This document shows positions 9,080 to 19,549 of a stretch of 64,000 bases of DNA, one piece after another. The translations under genes were made by a program, and so were the position numbers. The stretch is from Nitrosomonas communis (GTDB lineage Bacteria; Pseudomonadota; Gammaproteobacteria; Burkholderiales; Nitrosomonadaceae), in assembly GCF_001007935.1 (NCBI RefSeq), contig NZ_CP011451.1, forward strand, positions 2,914,001-2,978,000. Reading direction: 5' to 3'. The notes beneath the pieces are model-generated. The model did not search any database, was not told the DNA's origin, and was given only the letters and a program-made list of their open reading frames with translations. How positions within the stretch are numbered: the first letter of the stretch is position 1; each line of letters begins with the position of its first letter.

Positions 9080-9445
9080 AAGGATGCTGCCATACTGATG
9101 AATGACTATTCTTAATAGCAGACTCAAGGCCACGTCGACAATTTTTGCCGAGTGGGTATCGTACATTCTGACCCATCGCAGGCTTAATAATTCTTGTCTT
9201 GGTTATCGATCTGCTGCAAGGACGTTGAAAACCAAAATGAGCTACGATTTAGAGTTGTTCAGTGTCGAAGATTTTGTGTTATTGCGTTTAATCGAACGCA
9301 ACACGGCTTTCTCGATCAGGTAGGCAATGACCATCATTACCATGCCTACCAGTCGCCGTTCCATTTTTCGAGTGAAAGACCCTTTAGGGATCGAATTCAT
9401 AGAAGTTCCGTTCAACATAACTCTAATTTCAATTGAAGAGCGCAC
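9080..9445 (-). pseudogene. IS1634-type transposase C-terminal relic, left copy
   Basis: The minus strand encodes IPKGSFTRKMERRLVGMVMM, then VIAYLIEKAVLRSIKRN, and later, after frame changes, SLRWVRMYD. This is the layout of the last part of IS1634-type transposases (a helix of the type LVLVLALLVYALAERRLR followed by PTLRWVF). A related copy in the opposite orientation lies at 15028-15290. Nothing upstream encodes the catalytic core. Confidence 0.6.
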
Positions 9446-10456
9446 AGAAAAAATAAAATCCTTCTTTTAAAATTCATTATACGCAACCCCGATGTTTAAG
9501 CAAATATGGTGCTGAACGGTAAAATAGGCCACCTGAAGAGCCCTTTATCTTTTACGAAAGTGCAGTAGATGCAAAACCATATTCAGATGAACTGCAGTAG
9601 GTATGGGTGTGGGTCGGAGTCGATGAACGAATATTTCTCTAAGGACTCTTCTGTCGATAAATTTACTAAGATAGTACGCGCCAACTCATTATAGAGCTCC
9701 CTCGTAACATCTAGCTCTAATCCTTTAGCCGTCAGTATGTTTCAGGTAAAAGGACACTCGTACATGGCATCGTAAAGCATCAGCAAGACCGGACTGCCTT
9801 AAAACAGATGCATCTCAGGTATTTCTAACTGTTCAGAAAAAATTGGCTAAGCTCGATAGTGAAGAACAACTGGAAATCTGACAGAAAAGGCTCTCTGCCA
9901 AATGGAAGCACTCTAATCTCGAACCATTAACTAGTCAGAGTAGCCACATTTTGCAGCAAGACAGAACAAAAATTATAGATAATGTGATTCTTTTTCAATT
10001 TTGAGTTCCCATGTTTTTGTAAAATATGCGCTGCAACAAACCAGTTAAAGAATAGGCCCATATAGAGAAAGGATGAAGGCATTCCTGGCTTCGGCCTCTG
10101 CAGAGAGCATCGTATCATCAAGAGGATAATACTTTCGTGCGTCTAGATAGATTCTTACCAGATAATAATAGTTTGCGTAACTTTCCGAAATATTAACATT
10201 ATTGATATCTATGAGGGGGAATTTTTCGAAGAGGTTTAGTTCTATGATAAGGTGAGAGCCAGAACTGGTACAGCGTGCGCTCAATATTTGATGAATCGAA
10301 TATGAAATGTTCCTTCTACGCACAGCTTAAATTAAATAGGTAGCTTATTAAGATAATAGGATGTACCTCCGGCAATAGTACCAGAGCATTTCAGTAAAGT
10401 TCAGTTAAGAATTAAAAAATAGGAGTATTATTTAATATTATGGAGTTGATTAGATT
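9446..10456. other. Gene-poor degenerate stretch
   Basis: No confident gene is present. A frame at 9799-9945 has protein-like composition (QKKLAKLDSEEQLEI, stop, QKRLSAKWKHSNLEP) and may be the relic of a lost gene. A 92-codon minus-strand frame at 10045-10323 with a GTG start and no clear ribosome-binding site is possible but unsupported. Confidence 0.4.
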
Positions 10457-11185
10457 GTGAATGCTGAACTTCAAGACGAAGCTCGCTTTTTGGAGCTGCT
10501 CTCCAGTGATTTAAAGCCATTTTATAAGCCGCGTTTACCCTATCACAACTGGGATGAGCATATTGAGCAAGGTCTCGGTTTTATTGGCAACCTTTGTAAG
10601 CAGGAAAAGGCCAAAGGCAACCCTATTAACTCTTTAATGGCCAAGGTTGCTTATATGGGCCATGATGCTGGTTTTCCACATGACCTCATAAAACCAGATA
10701 TTTGGGAAAAGTATGGCAGTAAAGAGAGATATTCAGCCCATATAATGAGTGTTCTCTTGCAAAATTACGGGTTTGAGGAATCATTTATTCGAGGTGTTCA
10801 AACATGCATAATGTTTACAAAGATGGGCGAGCAGCTACCAGAAGATGTGGAAGAAGAACTTAGTAACACAGCTGAAGCTGTGCGCACAGCTGACCTTTCT
10901 CATGTCTTTGGGCCTTACAAGGACTTTGTCGTCGATAGCTTCAAACTCATGGAAGAAGCCAAAATGTACGGCCGAGAACCGGCCTTAGCAGAATTCAAAA
11001 ATATCACCAGATTTGTGCTTACAAATTACTTGAGCCTCGGTTTTATTCCTTCTGGTACCTGCAGTATTGTTGATGGCATGAAAAATATTGAACGCTTTGA
11101 TAAAGATTCACCAAGCCATTTATTGGAAGTTGTCGGGAACCAGGCGAACCGTTTCGCAAGTCTTGTAAAAAGAGAATATGCTTAA
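10457..11185 (+). CDS. HD-domain hydrolase
   Basis: A 242-residue soluble protein with the HD-superfamily metal ligands: YHNWDEH near residue 30, then HDAGFPHD near residue 73, and a downstream aspartate in RTADLSH near residue 145. HD proteins are metal-dependent phosphohydrolases acting on nucleotides or cyclic dinucleotides; the substrate here cannot be told. The start is GTG with a GGAG site 11 bases upstream. The gene lies alone inside the stretch bracketed by the two inverted IS1634 relics, so it is probably acquired cargo. Confidence 0.75.
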   Translation: MNAELQDEARFLELLSSDLKPFYKPRLPYHNWDEHIEQGLGFIGNLCKQEKAKGNPINSLMAKVAYMGHDAGFPHDLIKPDIWEKYGSKERYSAHIMSVLLQNYGFEESFIRGVQTCIMFTKMGEQLPEDVEEELSNTAEAVRTADLSHVFGPYKDFVVDSFKLMEEAKMYGREPALAEFKNITRFVLTNYLSLGFIPSGTCSIVDGMKNIERFDKDSPSHLLEVVGNQANRFASLVKREYA

Positions 11186-11594
11186 ATATCTTTAAATACC
11201 AAGTTGCTTTCAATAAGTAATTGTGTAAATCTTGGGTTGACTTGTCCTTTTGGTTCTATTATCACTTTTTGCTTAACTGTTCAATAAAAGCCGAGTAGTT
11301 AGAAGCATTTTTGCCCTTCATTCGGATCAGCTGGGCTCAAAAAGAACCTGGAACTTCTCAGGTGACCGTGGAAGTGCCTGGATAGACAAGCTGAGATGGT
11401 TTAGGATTTTAATGATTGCTGTTTTTTTAGAATCGCGGCAATGATTTTCATGGTTCAGTTAGTCTGCTGGTTTTGCTCAATGTCGATTTCAAGCACCTGC
11501 TTGAGCAAATGCACTCCACTGATACACACAGTATTGACCGCCTCAAATAAGATGTTGACTTGTCTCAGTAAGGCAGATTACAGCAACAGCGATT
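11186..11594. other. Intergenic, nothing recognised
   Basis: No open frame with gene-like features, RNA gene or clear terminator was seen between the HD-domain gene and the convergent cyclase/ATPase gene. Confidence 0.4.
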
Positions 11595-14500
11595 TCACGT
11601 ACCGAGCTGTTCAAGGACTGTTTTCGCTTCAATCAAGTCGAGGTTGTCGATGCATTCTTTGAATCGGGGGTACAAAGCATTCAAGATGTGTTTGGCATCA
11701 TCCAATTTGTTGAGTTTCCTCCATAGCTTAGCCATGCTCGTGGCGGCTCGAAGTTCAAGCATTGCTGCATGCTGATTCTGCGCAATCTTCAGCGCTTCAT
11801 AAAAACACTCTTCCGCTGCTTGTACTGAGTGATCGGATTGTTCGAGCAGCAGTTCGCCTTTTAGTCGAATTAGTTCCGCGTGCCAAAACAGTTCTCCCCC
11901 AGTGACAGCAAGCGTCAGTGCTTCCTCTATTGTGGCCAAGCCCTCGTCAATACGTTGTTCTCGTAAATATATGTCTGCCAGCAGAGACAAGGTAAAGGTA
12001 TTATTGGTACTTGCCCCTGTGGCCTGAGTAGCGGACAGCCCGTTGAGTAATTGGCCGAGCCCTTCTTTATGTCCATTTTCCGCCAACACCCAGCCTTGAA
12101 AGGACGTCGCCCACGCCAATCCCAATTCAAAGGAATGTTGTGTGGAAACTGCAATGGCTTCCCTGGTGAGCTCCCCCGTTCTCTCAGCGTTATGGAGAGT
12201 GGAATAAATCCAAGAGAGGGACATTAAGGCAAAGACCAGGGTGAATGGGTGCTCTAACTTCCTTGCCAAACCAAGGGCTTCCAGCGCTAGCGGTTCAACA
12301 TGCTCAATTTCACCTAATATCCACAATGTTCTGGCCAGAAAAATCCTCGCGGTTATTCCCGGATCTTGGCCATAGAAGAAGACCTGTGAACGCTGTTGAT
12401 TCGGATCATTAACAGATTTTGCAGCAAACAGATGGGTTCTGGCTTCGTCAAATCGGCCAAGAAAGAAATAGGTCACACCCAAATCAAGATGAGCTTCAAT
12501 CAGCAGATCCGCGCTTTGCTCACGTTGAGCCAGCGCGTGGAGATTTTCAGCTAGGCCGCACGCATTGGCGAGGTGACCTCTTACCAGATGAAATGCCCAT
12601 AATCCCCGCATGGCTAGAAACTGATGCAAGGAACTGCTGTGCTCCTGTAACAGATCTTTCGCCCTTTGGTAATTTTGTTCCATATCGTCGGAAGCATAGC
12701 CTTTGACAGATAGCAAGGGGACTCCGCGTGCAAGTAGGAGCTCCAACTCAAATACGTTTCGCTCCTCGCCATGCGGCAGCTCCTTGAGTAACTTTAGCGC
12801 CTGATTAAAATGATTGAGCGCTTCGAGGTTGGCTGATCGTTCAGCATCTCGACAAGCCGCACGATGCCAGAACTCCACGGCCTGACCGGTTAATTCCGCC
12901 TGTTCATAATGATAGGCTAAGAGTTCCGGTTCAATGTTTACCCGTTCGGGGAACCGGCTCTCCATGGTTTGGGCAATGCGCGCATGGAGTGCGCGCCGGG
13001 GTTTCTTGGGGAGGGTGCTGTAGGCAGCTTCCTGGACGAGTGCATGCTTAAAGTGATAGGTCGCAAGAGGAATCTCGCCCTCCTGGAGTATGAGCCCGGA
13101 TGCAACGAATCGGTCGAGGGCATTCTGCAACTCGCTGTCCGGTACTTCGACTGTAGCCTGCAACAGCTCGTAGCTAAATTCGCGCCCAATTGCGGCCCCG
13201 GCTTGGACAAGATTTTTGGCCGGCCCCAGCCGATCCACTCGTTCCATGAGCAACGCTTGGAGACTGTCCGGGATGGGTAATTCCTTTAATAGACCTTTCA
13301 AGGTAAATACATCCTTACCCTCAGTCAGCAGTCCGGATTCCAGCATATTCTCCGTCAAAGCTTCAATATAGAGGGGCACGCCATCGGTCTTAGCCAGAAG
13401 CGCCTGCTGCACCTCCGGCGGAAGCGCTTTTCCTCCTATGATAGCCGTAATGAGTTCAGCGCTTTGCCGACGCGGCAGCCGACTGAGCGTCAGAAACGTC
13501 ACGTGACTGTATTCCGACCACACCGGCTTGAAGTCGGGCCGAAATGTGATCAGCAACAACACGCGCATCTGCCGAATGCGGTTAATGATTCGCGTCATGA
13601 GATCTAGTGTTGTAGGATCGATCCAGTGGGCATCTTCCACAATGAACAACACGGGGCTGCGATCGGCCAGCCGTTCTAGATAATACACGAGCGCTTCCAG
13701 TGTCATGTGTTTGCATTTTTCGGATGACACTGGAAGTGACGGGTACCGGCAATGTTCTTTGATCGAAAGCAGATCCGCAAATAATGACACTGTCTCCTGG
13801 TTCTTAATTCCTCTCTCGCGAGCCAAGGCATCAAGCTTTTCCAGTTGTGCATGAGCACTGTCCTGACTTGCGACTCCCGCTTCATGCCGCAGGAAATTAG
13901 TCACTGGATAGAGCGCCGTATTGGTATGGTACGATGAGCATTGAAAGTAAATTGCCTTGTATTGTATATCGGCGAGACGGTTACACAGGCTATTGGCAAT
14001 TCGCGATTTGCCAATGCCGGCCTCACCACAGAGGAGCACGACCTGTCCTTCGCCCTCGACGGCTTCGCGCCAGCGACCTAATAAAAGTGCGAGCTCCTGT
14101 TCTCTGCCGATGAAATTGGTAAAGTGGCCGGCTCGAGAGGCTTCGAACCGGCTGGCCGGCAATAGCCTGAGACTCAGCACCTGCCAGGTTTGAATGAAGG
14201 TGTCGAACCCTTTCAGCGACAAGGTGCCATGATCGCCAAACTCGAACTCATGTTCGACAAGACGTTTCGTCACCGTGTCGATGATCAGTTGATTGGGTTG
14301 TGCAAGGTCTTGGAGGCGGGCAGCCAGATTCGGGGGCTCGCCGAATACGGATCGTTCCTTGGCGATGTCATTTCCCATAACTTCACCGACGATGACGTGA
14401 CCCGTCGCGATCCCGATGCGTACTGCAATGGCAGTCTCTGAATGAGGATTATCTAGATTAAGGGACCTCACTGTATCTAGAATAGCCAGTCCGGCATGAA

Positions 14501-15000
14501 CCGCTCGTTCCGCATCATTTTCGTGGGCATGGGGGTACCCAAAATAGACCAACATCCCATCCCCCATGTATTTTGCGATATAACCATTCAACCGGCCAAT
14601 CTCTTGGCTACAGGCATCTAAAAACCGCCGGATCACATCCTGGAGATCTTCAGGATCCAACCGGCAAGACAGTGCTGTCGAATCCACAAGATCACAAAAC
14701 ATCACTGTCAACTGGCGACGTCCTGCTTGATCTTGTTCGGGAAGTAATGCTTGCTCTTCCGGAGGGACGCCACTGGCGTTTAGACTCAGGACTCACAACT
14801 TCAGCGCTCTGTGACAATTGAGCGATCGCGCGCAAGATTTTTTTCCGATGTCCTAGTAAAACGCCCAGCGCCTCCAGATCGCCCTCATTCAGCTCGTGTA
14901 GAACATCCCAAGTGATCGCATTGTGCTCAAACGACTCGCCATATATACCGAGACCAAGGCTATCCAGCCATGCTGATACACGACCATTCATCTTGGACAA
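11595..15000 (-). pseudogene. SAM domain - class III nucleotidyl cyclase - AAA ATPase - TPR protein, frameshifted
   Basis: The minus-strand gene starts at 15000 with a SAM domain (VSAWLDSLGLGIYGESFEHN, ITWDVLHELNEGDLEALGV). Near 14780 the frame shifts by one base: the next frame reads GVPPEEQALLPEQ and then RRQLTVMFCDLVDSTALS, the class III cyclase domain, with YMGDGMLVYFG. An AAA_16 ATPase follows (Walker A GEAGIGKSR, Walker B LFIVEDAHWID), then about 500 residues of TPR-like helices. Such proteins are multidomain signalling ATPases. GC content and codon use are higher than in core neighbours, which suggests transfer. If the frameshift is real, the 1038-residue part from 14711 lacks the SAM domain and the first residues of the cyclase. 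Confidence 0.75.
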
Positions 15001-15027
15001 CGCCGATGGTCGATATTCCGCCCCGTC

Positions 15028-15290
15028 ATGGGTAGGAGTAATTGCATTAAGCGTAGGCAGTTAATCGTTATGGATCGTAATCCTTCAATCATTAATAGAC
15101 CGATGGTGAATGGCGATTCCACAAATAAGATGCCTAAAGGGCCTTTCACTCGAAAAAAGGAACGGCGACTGGGAGGCATGGTAATGTTGTTCTTAACATA
15201 CCTGATCGAGTGAGCCGCGTTGCGCTCGACCAAGCGCAGCGGCATAAAATCTTCGGCACTGAACATCTCAGCATCGTACACCATTTTATC
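15028..15290 (+). pseudogene. IS1634-type transposase C-terminal relic, right copy
   Basis: The plus strand encodes MPKGPFTRKKERRLGGMVML, then FLTYLIE, stop, AALRSTKRSGIKSSALN. It matches the left copy at 9242-9445 residue for residue across about 50 codons but lies in the opposite orientation. It is a dead fragment that abuts the 3' end of the UspA-UbiB gene. Confidence 0.6.
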
Positions 15291-15291
15291 T

Positions 15292-17379
15292 TCAACGTCC
15301 CCGCATTAGATCAATAATTATACCAAGGGTCAGCAGACTTGCGACAACCCCGAATGTTATCGGTATCCACTCGGCAACAACCGCCGATGTGGCCGTGAGT
15401 CCGCTGGATAGGACACTTGCCGCTGCGATTAGGCCGAGCATCAGCCGTCGTCCCGTGTGACGCACTATATCCTCCAGTGAATTGGCTCGGAAGTTCACCA
15501 CAAGCTTTGAACCGCCAGGTCGGACACCAACGAGGTGCTCGATCGCCTCGACTATGCGCAAGGCCCGTAATTTAAATTTCTGCGATTGAAACAACAATGT
15601 CTTTGGGTTGAGCGCGACACCCATGCGTTTGATCATCAGGCGCGTCAAGTACTTGCCTGCCACGTCGTAAGGATCGAGTGCTGGATCGAGCTCGGCAGTA
15701 GCTAGCTGTACCTGCGCGAGTGCCTTGGTGGCGAGCGCGAGCGAATGCGGTAGCGGTACCCCGTGCCTTAACGAGACCGCGCTCATTTCTTGCATAAGTG
15801 GACCGATCTGCATCTCGGCAAGCGAGGCAGCGCGATATTTTGCCATTACTTCACCGATCTCACTCTGGAATCGGGCCACATCGAGATCGCTGCTATTGAC
15901 GGCACTTGTCATCATCAATGTGACATCAGTAAGAAATTCGGCATCTTCCTGCCACAGAGCCATCAACATTAACAGGAGATGCTCACGGAGGTCGGCTCCT
16001 ACCGCGCCGACCATTCCGAAATCGAGAAAATAGATGCGGTCTTTCCACCACATCAGATTGCCTGGGTGGGGATCGGCATGAAAGAAGCCATCGACTATGA
16101 TCTGTTTGTAGTAGCTCTCCAACAGTTGACGAGCGGCCTGAATGCGTTCTGGACCAGCTGGCGCCTGCTTGATCGGTATGCCTTGGATTTCTTCCATTAC
16201 TATTAATCGGGACGTAGATAGATCCCGATATACGCTGGGTACAGCAAGGCGATCATAGTCTGCAAGTACCGCCTGCATCCGCTCGATGTTGCCAATCTCC
16301 TGAAGGAAGTCGAGCTCACGATGGAGCGAGGTGGAGAGGTGTTTGAACACGGCCTCCATATCGATCACCTGGTTGAGCGCAGGACGCTTTCCAACTTTCT
16401 CCGCAAACACCTCGAGTAGGGCGAGATCCTGCTCGATATCATCACGAGAGTTGGGGCGCTGAACCTTGACTACGACCCGATCACCACTTTCAAGTATCGC
16501 ACGGTGAACCTGAGCGATTGTGCCAGCGGCGAGGGGCTTCGGGTCAATCGACTTGAAAACATCCTCCCATGGGACGCCCAGTTCACGCTCTGCAACCTGT
16601 ACGACTTCACTCTCAGCCATGGGCGGTACATGGCTCTGCAACAATGCAAGTTCCTCAATATACTCTACCGGAAGGAGATCCGGACGGGTTGACAACACTT
16701 GCCCGAGTTTCGAGAATATCGGACCCAGCTCTTCCAAGGCGGCGCGCAAACGCTTGGCTTGCCGCCGGCGGATGGACATATCCGGTTCGTTAGATTGGCC
16801 GAACAGCTCCGTGAGGCCATGTTTCGCCATAACAGCTGCGATATGCGTTACACGCGCTACCAGTCGAGGCTCGAAAGGCGGAACTTCAACCTTAGATAGG
16901 CGCGCTCGCACCGAGTTCGGGACAGACGCATCGGCCGGTGGAAAGGTGTTCACGATAACCACGGTGCAGTGAGCATTGTGACTGATGCGGTTCGGTACGT
17001 TGCCGAGTAAAAACTCCTTACGTCCTGCCATGCCAAGATTGCCGACTACCAGCACATCAATTGCCTCTTGCGCAGCAGCGCGAACAATCGCTAATGCGGG
17101 ATCGACATCAATAAAGGTCATAGCATGACCCCGCTCTCCCGCGACCTGTCGAGTGAACTGTACCAAGTTATCATTGGCCAAAGCTGCGCGTGTGCGTTCG
17201 ACTTGTCCGAATTCTGTAGCATGTGGATACTGCGGCACCACCACCTCTACCACGAATAGCTCTGCGTCGTAGCGATCGGCCAACTCAGCTGCCCAGCGGA
17301 CAGCCTGATCCGCGCTTTCGGAACGGTCGGTACCTACCATAACCCGTCGTATGGCAGTATTTTTCAAATGGTTTTTCAT
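15292..17379 (-). CDS. Universal stress protein fused to an ABC1/UbiB-type kinase
   Basis: A 695-residue two-domain protein. Residues about 10-150 are a UspA fold (VMVGTDRSESADQAVRWAAELA at the start, VGNLGMAGRKEFLLGNVPNRI near the end, with the GxxG-type ATP loop). Residues about 185-640 are an ABC1/UbiB atypical kinase with the KxGQ motif (SKLGQVLSTRPDLLP), the alanine-rich loop (AAGTIAQVHRA), VVVKVQRP, HADPHPGN and the FLDFGMVG metal loop. The C-terminus has two hydrophobic segments (about residues 640-690) for membrane anchoring. Housekeeping ubiB is elsewhere at 26266, so this is not the ubiquinone gene. Its upstream DNA is shared with the PDZ gene. Confidence 0.8.
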   Translation of the reverse strand: MKNHLKNTAIRRVMVGTDRSESADQAVRWAAELADRYDAELFVVEVVVPQYPHATEFGQVERTRAALANDNLVQFTRQVAGERGHAMTFIDVDPALAIVRAAAQEAIDVLVVGNLGMAGRKEFLLGNVPNRISHNAHCTVVIVNTFPPADASVPNSVRARLSKVEVPPFEPRLVARVTHIAAVMAKHGLTELFGQSNEPDMSIRRRQAKRLRAALEELGPIFSKLGQVLSTRPDLLPVEYIEELALLQSHVPPMAESEVVQVAERELGVPWEDVFKSIDPKPLAAGTIAQVHRAILESGDRVVVKVQRPNSRDDIEQDLALLEVFAEKVGKRPALNQVIDMEAVFKHLSTSLHRELDFLQEIGNIERMQAVLADYDRLAVPSVYRDLSTSRLIVMEEIQGIPIKQAPAGPERIQAARQLLESYYKQIIVDGFFHADPHPGNLMWWKDRIYFLDFGMVGAVGADLREHLLLMLMALWQEDAEFLTDVTLMMTSAVNSSDLDVARFQSEIGEVMAKYRAASLAEMQIGPLMQEMSAVSLRHGVPLPHSLALATKALAQVQLATAELDPALDPYDVAGKYLTRLMIKRMGVALNPKTLLFQSQKFKLRALRIVEAIEHLVGVRPGGSKLVVNFRANSLEDIVRHTGRRLMLGLIAAASVLSSGLTATSAVVAEWIPITFGVVASLLTLGIIIDLMRGR

Positions 17380-17811
17380 AAACGGTGTAACTGTTTAGTG
17401 AGAACAGGATCAGTCTGAATTAGTCTTTAGCTTTTTTAAGTTTAAAAGCTTAGATTGAGCTAGGAGAGCTAAGAGCCTGATTCCAAAATTAATTTAAGTC
17501 ACATTAAAAGTTATATACTTTTTTAATGAAAATTAAAATAAGCAAAAACCTTAATTTAATCTAAAGAAAGTGTGTGGAAAACAAGAATAGGAAGTTTTGT
17601 AAAATGATAGGCCGCTAGACTTTGCAGTATCCCCTGCATGAATTTTTATTCAGCGTGCATGGAAGCAGCTAGCGTGACGATTTATGATGAACCTATATAG
17701 CCGCGTAATGCTGTAATTCATGCAAAGAGCGGTGAAGTGTTTTATGTCCTGCCCATTGGGACAATAGTGAACTGGCGATCGTGTATAGGAAAAGTAACAC
17801 CCTTTTTAATA
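17380..17811. other. Upstream region of the UspA-UbiB gene
   Basis: AT-rich leader on the minus strand. It contains the 17526-17575 repeat shared with the PDZ gene's upstream region. No gene was recognised. Confidence 0.45.
17526..17575 (-). repeat. Upstream repeat shared with the PDZ gene, copy 2
   Basis: On the minus strand this reads ACACACTTTCTTTA, then ATTAAGGTTTTTGCTTATTT, then TTCAT, matching 2179-2228 with only a few differences. It lies about 150 bp before the ATG of the UspA-UbiB gene. Confidence 0.6.
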
Positions 17812-18018
17812 ATAACGTGAGTTCGACATAAGCACATAAGCACATAAGCACATAAGCACATAAGCATTATTTTATGCGGTTAGAAGAGCTTGAGAGAATC
17901 TGTTATTTAGTGAGGGTTTCTTCTCACGCATAATGATGAAACTCTTTACCAAAATCCAATTATCATAAGAAATTCAAATTCCTTTTGCTATTTTCCTTAT
18001 CCTGAACTCACGCTTTTA
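17812..18018. mobile_element. MITE-like element with tandem 8-bp repeats
   Basis: The ends ATAACGTGAGTTCGACATAA and TTATCCTGAACTCACGCTTT are imperfect inverted repeats about 200 bp apart, with no reading frame between. Just inside the left end, the unit ACATAAGC is repeated five times without error (17826-17865). Related sequence occurs at 1793-1950 and a related left end near 19566. It may be a non-autonomous derivative of an IS. Confidence 0.45.
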
Positions 18019-18031
18019 ATAGGAAGATCTA

Positions 18032-18526
18032 GTGAGGCTCATAAATTCCAAGAAAAATTTATTCTTGCTATTACTTTACCTTGCGTTCCTGTTGCTATTT
18101 GCAGCGGCCCAGGAGCATATTGGGCGAGTCGTAGGTGTATCAGATGGAGATACACTCACGATCATCGATAACCGAAAACAGCAAATCAAAGTACGACTCG
18201 CTGAGATCGATACGCCCGAATCAGCTCAACCTTATGGAACGCGTGCAAAGCAGGCATTATCTCAGCTTGTTTACGGCAAGACTGTATGGGTCAAAGTACG
18301 GGATATCGACCGCTATGGACGTACAGTTGGACGCGTCTATGAAGGTGACATCGATGTGAACGCAGAAATGGTTAGGATTGGCGCTGCCTGGGTATACCGG
18401 AAATATGCCAGTGATCAGAATCTCTACACTTTGGAAAAACAGGCTAGACAGAATAAATCTGGGCTATGGAGTCTACCGGAAGCTCAGCAAGTCCCACCTT
18501 GGGAATGGCGAAAAATAAGAAGATAA
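18032..18526 (+). CDS. Thermonuclease (staphylococcal nuclease family), exported
   Basis: A 164-residue nuclease with an N-terminal signal peptide or anchor (LFLLLLYLAFLLLFAAAQ) and a full SNase domain from about residue 27. The catalytic arginine/glutamate region (VRLAEIDTPESAQPYG) and DRYGRTVGRVY are present, as are the C-terminal helices (AAWVYRKYA, LEKQARQNKSGLW). It would cut DNA or RNA outside the cytoplasm with calcium. The start is GTG after an AGGAAG site. A related broken copy lies at 3768-4155. Confidence 0.8.
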   Translation: MRLINSKKNLFLLLLYLAFLLLFAAAQEHIGRVVGVSDGDTLTIIDNRKQQIKVRLAEIDTPESAQPYGTRAKQALSQLVYGKTVWVKVRDIDRYGRTVGRVYEGDIDVNAEMVRIGAAWVYRKYASDQNLYTLEKQARQNKSGLWSLPEAQQVPPWEWRKIRR

Positions 18527-18549
18527 ATAGGATCATCGCCATCACGCTA

Positions 18550-19549
18550 TCACCGCTGATTGATGATTTGATCCAACTCGTCTTTCAGTTCCGTAACGCG
18601 AAACTCGGCCCAAAGCGGCAGGTGATCGCTAATTTCTTTGCGTGCTGCATTTTTTGGTTGTCCAGCCTCCTGATAGAGCACCTTACCGAAAGGAATTACG
18701 CCAAACTTACCGGTGAACTCAAACTCGTCACTCGGTATCCAGGCAATTTTGTCGAAGGTCTTCGTTTGATCAAAATTGGTTCCCAGGCTGTTCATATCGT
18801 CTGGCATCTTAAAGTGAGGCGCATCTCCACCGGTGAGTGCCTGAAAGAAACGATCACCATCAATTTGAATGTTAAAATCGCCCACCAAAAAGAAATCAGG
18901 ATCAAATACTGTGTCCTGCGCACGCCTAGCCTCGCGTTTAATGAATTTAACTAGCTCCTTTATTTCCTGTTCCCGTAGATTGACACCAATCTCTCTATGA
19001 CGCGATCCTTCAGCGATGTGGACAGAAACAAGTGTGAAATCAAATCGTCCGGCGCGGAAAGATGCGCAATAGGGTGATCGTTGAAACTGAAATACATTTG
19101 GATTGGTGATTGTTCCATTGAAGGCTATTTCACAGACCAACCCGGTACTGATTACAGTTCGCTTATCGTAGAGAAATGCCATTCGCTTGTTGTTCCCGGT
19201 AGGGTCAGACACGAGACATCTTGTAATTGCCAGGTAGAAGCTCCTGTAACTTTGCCAGTCCACGTAGATTAGACTTTACCTCTTGAATAGCTACGATATT
19301 GAAGCGTTCACAGATGTCAGCGATATATTGCAGGGCGCGCTTTTTTTTCTTGTCGGAAAACTGTGCGATATTCCACGACGCAATGAGTACGTTCTCATCA
19401 ACTGACCGCAATGGAACTTTAGCCAGCAATTTCATTAGTTCCTGGCGTTCACTAGCGATGATTTGCTGTTCTGTAAGCATACTGCGATTTTCCCTTTCAT
19501 CTTGGTGAAATGGATGCATAGTTAGTTCATAACACCACATCTTCATCAC
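18550..19549 (-). pseudogene. Endonuclease/exonuclease/phosphatase-family protein, frameshifted
   Basis: Two overlapping minus-strand frames make one EEP-fold protein. The first (from 19549) has ASWNIAQFSDKKK and FNIVAIQEVKS, supplying the N-terminal Asn and the catalytic Glu. The second (to 18550) has SVHIAEG, VGDFNIQIDGDRF and ISDHLPLWAEF, supplying Asp, Asn and the SDH catalytic His. They switch near 19210 (GNYKM/LVSDPTGNNKRMAFLYDKR), which fits a one-base insertion. Together about 330 residues of a DNase I-like nuclease. It converges on the thermonuclease gene. Confidence 0.75.

Noticed and set aside
9102..9323. 73-codon plus-strand frame resembling a frame at 14988-15284
   Set aside because: The similarity between the two is better explained by the opposite strand, which encodes IS1634-type transposase relics.
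10045..10323. 92-codon minus-strand frame with GTG start
   Set aside because: No ribosome-binding site, no family resemblance and it lies in a degenerate stretch. Not supported as a gene.
16520..16972. 150-codon plus-strand frame
   Set aside because: Shadow of the high-GC UspA-UbiB gene.
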